Positions 57,662 through 64,000 of a stretch of DNA of 64,000 bases are shown in pieces. Position 1 is the stretch's first letter, and every line of letters starts with the position of its first letter. A program made the position numbers and the translations under genes. This DNA is from Vitellaria paradoxa (taxonomy: Eukaryota; Streptophyta; Magnoliopsida; Ericales; Sapotaceae). The notes beneath the pieces were generated by a model. It saw only the letters and a program-made list of their open reading frames with translations. It searched no databases and had not been told where the DNA came from. Location: positions 52,197,947-52,261,946 of the forward strand of contig CM034233.1 in the NCBI GenBank assembly GCA_019916065.1, written 5' to 3'.

Positions 57662-59155
57662 TGCATCTATTTAACCCCCAAGTGCAAGGGTCTGCGGTAT
57701 AGTCTTAACTCGGTGAGTCCGAGGTTGAATTTACAGGAAGCCTATGTTATTCAGTTTTTAGGTTATAATGGGATTTCAAAATTTGAATGTAAGCAAAGTT
57801 TGATGTTCAATCGAAACTAAATTCTAGGGTTTTTTCAAACTTAAGCTTAAAACTAATGAATAAATTAATAACTACTTAAAAGAATTCAGCAAATAAATTC
57901 TGTTTTTGGTTTTTAAAGAAATTAAATATTAATTAAATAAATTCAATTTAATTTTAAATTGCAAGAAAACAATCTACTCTAAAATTTTAAGGCAAACAAT
58001 TCAATCAACTTGGAAATTAAATTAAATAACAATCACAATATTAAAGTGGTTATTGATCTAACTTTCAATTCTGGGTAGTTTACTACTTTACTATGGGATG
58101 TGTTTTAACTACAATCTAATGTTCACGTAAAAGGAACGATAGATTGGAAAGATGCCTTCGTTAAGGTTTACAAATTTCCCAATACTCAGTTTTAAAATCA
58201 CGTTTAGGATTAGAAAACCGAAAAGATTTTCAATGAAAACACTTGGGTTCAAATCTAATTTAGGATTTGTTCAAAAATATTAAGAAAGTTAAAATCAAAA
58301 ACCTTTACCAGTGGTCACAGAGAATGTAGTCAAAGGTTTTCGTTTTCGAAAGCTTTTGAAACAAATTAAAATAGATTTGAAAATTGTAGATCCCTACGCA
58401 TAAGTTTTCATATACCATGCGAAGAGTCTACACACATCCCATAGATCATCTTAAACTACCCTTTCCTGATTCGTTGAATCAAGAACTAGAGTTTTATGCT
58501 AACATGACTTTAAACAAAACAAAAACAATCAATGAACACATATTTAATGAATTGAATGAATAAATCAACGATACAATATTACGAAAAGGAAAAACGAAAG
58601 TAAACGTACTCTAAAAGTAACTCTGAAATCAAATAATGGATTATAACTGCTGTAAGGAATAAACTAGCTTTGAAAATCCATAAAAGCATCTCACAAATAA
58701 TGAAAAACTCTCAAAACTACTCTAAAACACTCAAGAATATGCAGAAAATTAAAAGTAGGCTCTCTCTCTCGTTCGGCCACACATCAGGGTTTTTAAAAGG
58801 GTTATAAGGAAACCCTAAAAGATGAAATTTAAACTTACGCGCCCGGCACACTGTGAGCCAGACCATCTAGGTGGGGTTCGGACCACAGAATCATGGTTCT
58901 TCAATCCTTGCTTCCTCGTCCATGCTGGGTCTTAGGGCTGGTCTAGACCATTCTAGGTGGGGTCTGAACCACAGCTTTTCCTTCATCTTTTAGGCCATTT
59001 TCTTCGCTATAAATATCAATTATCTCACTCTTTTCCCTGCAATTAAGAAAATAAAAACTATAAGTAATAAAAGAATGATAAAACTTCTAAATTAACTACT
59101 AAAATGCATCAATGAGTAACAAAATGTGGAGTTTCACACTTTTCAAGTGTAATCA
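57662..59155 (-). repeat. 3' LTR of the Athila-like element
   Basis: About 1494 bp, TGATTACACTTG to AGATGCA on the minus strand, following the polypurine tract. A GC-rich cluster (GGTCTAGACC, GGGGTCTGAACCACAG) at 58856-58975 lies upstream of a TATA-like TTTTAAAAACC (58799-58789) and a GAGAGAGAG leader. The outer boundary is inferred from the LTR-like TGCA terminus and from gag sequence stopping there; the partner LTR is outside the window. Confidence 0.7.
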
Positions 59156-59169
59156 CACCCCCTAACTTG

Positions 59170-61061
59170 AGCGTTGCTAGTTCCTAGCAATGTCCTTTAT
59201 TAAAACTGAAATGCAGCTATCATCCTATTTCTCTTTTCGTTGGAAACATAGCTACACTTAGCTACGTGCAGCAAGCCCTTTAAACCCCTAGGTTCCCCCT
59301 AGTGGACGAGTATGGTCTCGTGAGGGTTTGCAGTGAATCTACCCACAAAATTGCTAAAACTACTCCAATGGATGGTAAACATAATTTCAACTACTCCTGA
59401 TTTAAGTTCAATATGAATTAAGTAACAAAATTTTCAAATGTCATATAAAATCTTCCAATGTGTATTTAACTCGGCTACTATTCAATCATCTCATCTCAAA
59501 CATGTCAATTCATATCATTCAATCAAAATAGTCATCAAACACACTCAAAAGACTGTAGTTTCGACTTCAACTCTCACCAGGTTATGCACTAAATTAGAAT
59601 AAAATCACTCAAGAAGGGTTACTCTCATGGTTCATGCAAGATTACAATATCAAGTGCAATGAACCCAATAAAAAATGACTGAAAGAATTTAAACAAAGTG
59701 TGGTGTAGTTTCATGAAAGGAATGTATTAATGCTTTACAAGACAACTACCATGAATCACATGAAATAAATTAATACTCTTCTAAGTGTCTTTCACCTAAA
59801 GTCCATTAGGTCTTTACTAGGTTGTAACTTGGCCAAAGGGGTATTGGTTAGACAAATGAAGGATAGGAAAAAACAAAGTGCATGTCTAAGGATAGTGTAG
59901 TGCAATATTGCCCTCCCCCCAACTTTTCCTTTTTATATCTCTCGAGAATCCAACAATGAAGCCCAATCAAACTTTTTTTTTTTCATATATATATGTGGGA
60001 TCGATAATAAACTTTGAACTAATAAATCCCCCTCTCTCTCTCTCTCTCTCTCTTTTAATTTTTATTTTACTTAACTTTCATCATAACTTTCCCTCTTTCT
60101 AACCTTTACAAAATTGCACCAAACTCCCAAGACATGCTAGGGTTGCTTTACTTATTAATCTAAGGTTGAAAGGGTCATTCATTAGGCTAAACAAGAAAGA
60201 AAAATTTTATTTCTTATTCCATTTATTTATAGGCTTTAAAATGGCTCCAAGGGTTATGCTAATCAAACAAAAGTTTCAGGCCTTCAAATATAAGAATAGG
60301 GGCCTAATATCACTCTCTAGGTTAATAACACCTTATTAGAAGTGTTAATCTACTCATGTAAATCAACAAATAGTGTCTTATGCATTTAAGACCAAAGCAA
60401 ATTAATGAAATGAAGCTATTCAAAGGAAGTGAGACAAAGGAATGTAGAAAGATTAATATAAAACCCTCAAGAACAAAAGGTTAGGCTCAAAAGCTCACAT
60501 AATGTAGGGTTTTAAGTCTCCACCTATGTCTTAGCATATTTGAGTGACTAAATCTCATAAATTCTAATCCTTGACATATTTTCAACTCAATGATTTTAAG
60601 TAACAAGTTTACAACACATTAGAAAATTTTATAATCAATTTTTGGATTAAGTTCTTCATTCAAAATTGAAATCAAATCATTTATTGTTTACATGAATTAT
60701 ACCATCCTTGGTTTGAATTCTAAAACATCCATTAGTCACTAATGTTCCATGGGTAACAAAAACAAATGACTACCCTCCCAACTTAAGATGCACATTGTCC
60801 CCAATGTGTGAAAAGAAACAATAGTGAAAAGAAAATAAAGGAGAGGTGTGGTGTGCATATGTCGTGGTTCCCCCCAACTTAGGTGTAGGTGACTAATGAC
60901 ATAAATGAAGAGCATAAATAACTACACAATAATAAAGTAGCATAAGAAAAATTAAAAGAAGGGAAAAGGATTACCTCATGTTGTCTTCAAATGGAGCTAA
61001 TGCATGATGAAACTAAAAAAGATATTGCAATGAAATACCAAAATCATCATCTTGGTTCGGC
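59170..61061. other. Non-coding region of the Athila-like element
   Basis: No coding frame is recognised between ORF B and the 3' LTR. It contains a (CT)n tract at about 60031-60054 and short C-rich runs such as CCTCCCAACTTAAGATGC near 60775. On the minus strand these read as purine tracts and resemble the CTTAGGTTGGGGG-type tracts that precede LTRs. Confidence 0.55.
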
Positions 61062-61529
61062 TCACTGGAATTGTAAGCACTCTTCCTTAGACTCAGTGTC
61101 AGCACTTTCAGTATCAGAGATGTCTTCCAATGGTGGCATATTGTGATAATTAGAAGGGTGATTTGTTTCAGATCCTATTATAGTCTCAGTGTCTGTGCCA
61201 TAAGAGGGTGCGTCAAACCACTAAGTAGATATGGTTATCTCAGCCCACTCCATCTCTAAAAGGATTTCAAGGTCAACTTCATTCCACCACTACCCTTCAA
61301 GTAATTGGTTAGGTGTTATGTGAACTAGTGGAGGATAAATTAGTGGCAAGGGTAATGAATTACTCTCTAGAAAATACTCCTCAGGCCACACTTCCTAATC
61401 GACCTCTGAACTCTCGGAGTCACTCTCCTCACTGGACATATAAGGTATGTCTTCCCACTTACATTTTCTACCAATTAGAGTGTTAATATTTTCCTCTTGA
61501 TTATGGTTATCTTTGTTAGGACCAGACAT
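61062..61529 (-). pseudogene. ORF B: acidic protein with three TAG interruptions
   Basis: From ATG at 61529 (MSGPNKDNHNQEENINTL) to TGA at 61064-61062 is exactly 156 codons in one frame. The only interruptions are three TAG codons, at 61397-61395, 61292-61290 and 61223-61221. The product would be acidic (SSEESDSESSEVD; DISDTESADTESKEE). A possible 3' splice site AAAGAGCAG precedes the ATG by a few bases. I do not recognise the family. Confidence 0.55.
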
Positions 61530-61816
61530 GATGTACCTGCTCTTTACAAAGAATATAGAAATGAAGCTTAAGAACATAACTAACAATGTGTCCCAATATA
61601 AGGTAATAGCAGCATACACATATATAGAAATAGAAAGAAGAGAAAAAGAATAACACACAGAGAACAAAAGCAATTAAGAAACATCAAATCAAAATAGTCA
61701 AATAAGTATACATTGATCCAAACTTACTAAAATTAGGTACAAAGTTTTAGGATTAACAAATGGAACAATGAAACTCAATCCTAAACTCTCAAAAAGAAAA
61801 AAAACTCAATACCCAA

Positions 61817-62916
61817 TCACTGAGGAGGTGGAGGTGGATGAGACTCTTTGATGTAATCCAAAATGCTCTGCAAGAGGTGACCCTGAGTTTGCTAGGTCTG
61901 ATGAATGCGCAATAGGAGCTGGTGGTTGTCTTCCTGGTTTTGCTCTATATGACTAAGATGTTAGCCAAAGCTCTAATCTGAGCAGCTAGCTCTATAGTAG
62001 TGACCTCCTGTTCATCCTCCTCTGGTTCTTCTGGGGCCTAGGATGGTGCACCCTCCTCATCTGACTCCTCTGTCTTCCTCTTCTTCTTTGATATTAAGCT
62101 TCGGGATTTGACATAAGATGTGATGTTAAAAGGCTGTAATCCTGAGGCTATGGGCATATCATCCGTGATGTAGGCCCCCTTTCTCCTAAATATCTCTGTG
62201 TGAGCTCCTCTAAAGGGTAGGGCAGCTAGGGCTCCAGGATGCTCATAGGTATAGGCCACTTGGTGCCAGATATATAAGGGCAAATCAATCGATATCCCCA
62301 TCTTAATAGCATAAATCAGCCAGGCTCTAAGGGGAGTACAATTTGAGTTCCTATTTTGTGGCAACAGGTTTGTGCACGAAAACACATAAAGTGCCTAATA
62401 TTTATCTTTAAGTACTGACACTGGCTTTCTATATTCTCCAGTCCACTCTTGGTCTTCTAATAGAACTTCTGAAACTACAATGGGGAATGGTGGGGTGCCC
62501 TCAGTAGGGTAGGTGAATTTTGGGTTCTGCACTTGAGGTAACTGAAATACTTGAGCAAAATCTTTAGGTGTAATTGTAATCTCAGCCTCCTAGACCCAGC
62601 TAATGAGTCTTTCTCTACCCTTTCTCCTGATGATGGGCCCTCCTCTAAAGTTGGCAAAGAACTCCTTAACTAGGTCAACTATGTAATAGGCATGAAACCT
62701 AGCAATGTGGAGCCACAGTCGCCCCTCAAAGTTCTGTTGTAACATAAACTCTTCATGCCTAAATTGGTCTATTTGCCAGAAACATTCTATTACCACTAGT
62801 TTGTTTCCCTAAGTCTCATCATACTTTCTTTCAGCATCTTCTCCCCGGAATCTACTTCTATCAAAAGAGCTGGACCCTTGTTGTCTATTTGCAGTTTTCT
62901 TGACTCGTGGGGCCAT
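61817..62916 (-). pseudogene. ORF A: plant transposon-protein-like ORF with TAG interruptions
   Basis: ATG at 62916 in a good context (CTACCATGG). The frame runs MAPRVKKTANRQQGSSSF, then a region (FWQIDQFRHEEFMLQQNFEG; VDLVKEFFANFRGG; LRAWLIYAIKMGISIDLP) resembling the 'putative plant transposon protein' domain found in Athila-type elements, then a KKKRKTEESDEE segment that could be a nuclear signal. TAG codons interrupt the frame at 62811-62809, 62592-62590, 62397-62395 and 62040-62038. After an apparent one-base frameshift near 61950 the frame continues (HIEQNQEDNHQ, one more TAG at 61894-61892) through a proline run to TGA at 61819-61817. Its role in the element is unknown. Confidence 0.65.
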
Positions 62917-62921
62917 GGTAG

Positions 62922-63398
62922 CTACAAAAATACAAAGGGAATATTGAATTAATCAATTATGCAACCCCTATATCCACACAAGTTCAGTGGCCCAATTCTT
63001 TTGATAAAAATGTAAATTGAAACTAAGGTGATTTTAGGTGGCCATACAACATCCACCAGGGATGGGTCCCTTTGCACAAAACAACAAATTGAACAAGCAT
63101 TTCTCACCATAAGTTGCAAAAGAAGACTTTTTTTTTTCTTTAAATGGATACATCACAAACAAGCCAAAGCTTTGGGGGTTTGTTTAACCCTTAGACCCAA
63201 TTTGTGACCCACTGTGAAGAAGATGATAGGGTGTGAAGAAATTCACTCAAAATGAGTAATTTCCTTCTACCCATTGTTTGAAATCCAAAATAGGATTCAA
63301 ATGTGTAAGAAATTAGGAACCCTTGAGTCTATTAAGTTCAGGTTCAAAGAAGAGTTAAGAAAGAGCAACCTAGGGCTCAGAGTAGAGAAGAAGCTTAC
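62922..63398 (-). other. Candidate leader intron upstream of ORF A
   Basis: On the minus strand a strong donor, CTTAAG/GTAAGC, lies at 63399/63398, and an acceptor TTTTTGTAG at 62922 leaves CTACCATGG as the start of the next exon. The 477-bp interval has no conserved coding. This would join a short leader starting near the promoter-like module to ORF A. Confidence 0.5.
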
Positions 63399-63537
63399 CT
63401 TAAGTCACTTAATGAGAAGATTTGAGTGGAATGTTGCTAAGCAAACATTGGGAAGGCCTAATCTTGAAGGAATTCACAAATATGTAGAGAGAGATTGAGG
63501 GATAGTGGAGTTGAATGAGAGAATTTTAAGTTTAGAA

Positions 63538-63690
63538 TGGCCGAACAGCCTTTTAAACGAGTTACAGGGTCTAGACCACCCGTGGATGGTTCGGACCACA
63601 AAATGGTCACTTTCAAAATTTCTCCTCAACATGCACACTATGGTCTAGACCATTTAGTCTGGGGGTCTCAACCACAGAATTGGATACCCA
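63538..63690 (-). promoter_or_regulatory. Promoter-like module resembling the LTR promoter
   Basis: On the minus strand it holds two GGTCTAGACC / GGTYCGAACCAC motif groups (about 63690-63571), then TTTAAAAGG (about 63558-63550), then GGCCATTC. The same order occurs in the LTR of this element (58975-58771: motif groups, TTTTAAAAACC, GGCCGAACG, GAGAGAG). The module lies about 130 bp after the pol stop codon and upstream of ORF A. Confidence 0.5.
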
Positions 63691-63821
63691 AAACTATTTT
63701 TGTTTTGTTTTGAAAAATTGAAAAAGTCCTAAACTCAAATTAAAATCCTAAAACAAGGTAAAGATCAAAACCTATCCTAACCCTAAATATGGTTCAATTA
63801 CAACAATGTGCTAATCCCAGA

Positions 63822-64000
63822 TTACTTATAAGGAGGGGGATCTAAAAGATCCCACAATTCAATTAACCCAATGAAATTGTCTAGATAAGGTTTAAGTCTA
63901 TGCCCATTGACTTTGAACTTATTCCTATTTTTGGATTTTCTATTTCAACCGCTCCATGTTCAGAAGCACGTTTCACAATAAATGGGCCAGACCATTTAGA
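63822..64000 (-). pseudogene. Integrase C-terminus of gypsy pol (partial, frameshifted)
   Basis: The minus strand encodes SKWSGPFIVKRASEHGAVEI, then after a one-base shift FKVNGHRLKPYLDNF, ending PPPYK and TAA at 63824-63822. The SKWSGPF and VNGHRLKPY motifs are typical of the integrase end of Athila/Tat-type polyproteins. The rest lies beyond the window. Confidence 0.85.

Larger units (their letters stand above)
57662..64000 (-). mobile_element. 3' half of an Athila-like gypsy element, continuing past the window
   Basis: On the minus strand: integrase C-terminus (64000-63822), promoter-like module (63538-63690), ORF A (62916-61817), ORF B (61529-61062), about 1.9 kb of non-coding DNA, a polypurine tract (AAGTTAGGGGGTG, about 59168-59156) and a 3' LTR (59155-57662). 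The order pol, then extra ORFs, then 3' LTR is the Athila layout. The 5' LTR, gag and most of pol lie beyond 64000. Confidence 0.82.

Overview
The window looks like a repeat-rich nuclear region of a flowering plant. Three things point that way: spliced genes with GT-AG introns, a plant-specific PMR5N/PC-esterase (TRICHOME BIREFRINGENCE-LIKE) gene, and many plant retroelements (copia, gypsy, LINE, tRNA-derived SINEs, MITEs). Base composition is AT-rich. I cannot place the species. I see no bacterial, plastid or mitochondrial operon structure, no rRNA and no convincing tRNA gene.

Only two host genes are well supported. Gene A (3027-5095, +) has three coding exons and encodes an N-terminally anchored coiled-coil protein of unknown function. 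Gene B (29171-12680, -) is a complete TBL-type O-acetyltransferase gene of three coding exons and 420 codons, spread over about 16.5 kb because of very long introns. The two genes converge and are separated by about 7.6 kb of repeats: MITEs, a tRNA-derived SINE, a short minisatellite and a ~146-bp satellite array (about 9.03-10.14 kb).

Intron 2 of gene B (about 10.2 kb) is a nest. A 5'-truncated LINE on the minus strand is split by a decayed Ty1/copia element on the plus strand, and that copia is split by a small SINE with an 18-bp target-site duplication. Further along are a possible solo LTR, a MITE and a second LINE fragment. Intron 1 (about 5 kb) holds older direct repeats and a putative solo LTR.

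From 31.7 kb to the right end nearly everything is nested LTR retrotransposons. (1) A minus-strand copia-like element (31740-38966) keeps gag remnants but no pol and carries a 2.36-kb solo LTR with a perfect 5-bp duplication inside gag. (2) A related solo LTR lies at 39949-41704, also with a perfect 5-bp duplication. (3) A second gag-only copia-like element is at 42916-46436. (4) A 1.6-kb foldback element is at 46472-48054. (5) A plus-strand gypsy-type element (48480-57002) has a further solo LTR inside only its left LTR. (6) The 3' part of a minus-strand Athila-like gypsy element runs from 57662 past the window edge. It contains the integrase C-terminus, a promoter-like module after pol that resembles the promoter of its own LTR, a plausible spliced leader, and two further ORFs interrupted only by TAG codons. 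This last arrangement is the most interesting structure in the window.

All calls come from reading the sequence by eye. Family names rest on recognised motifs and not on database searches.
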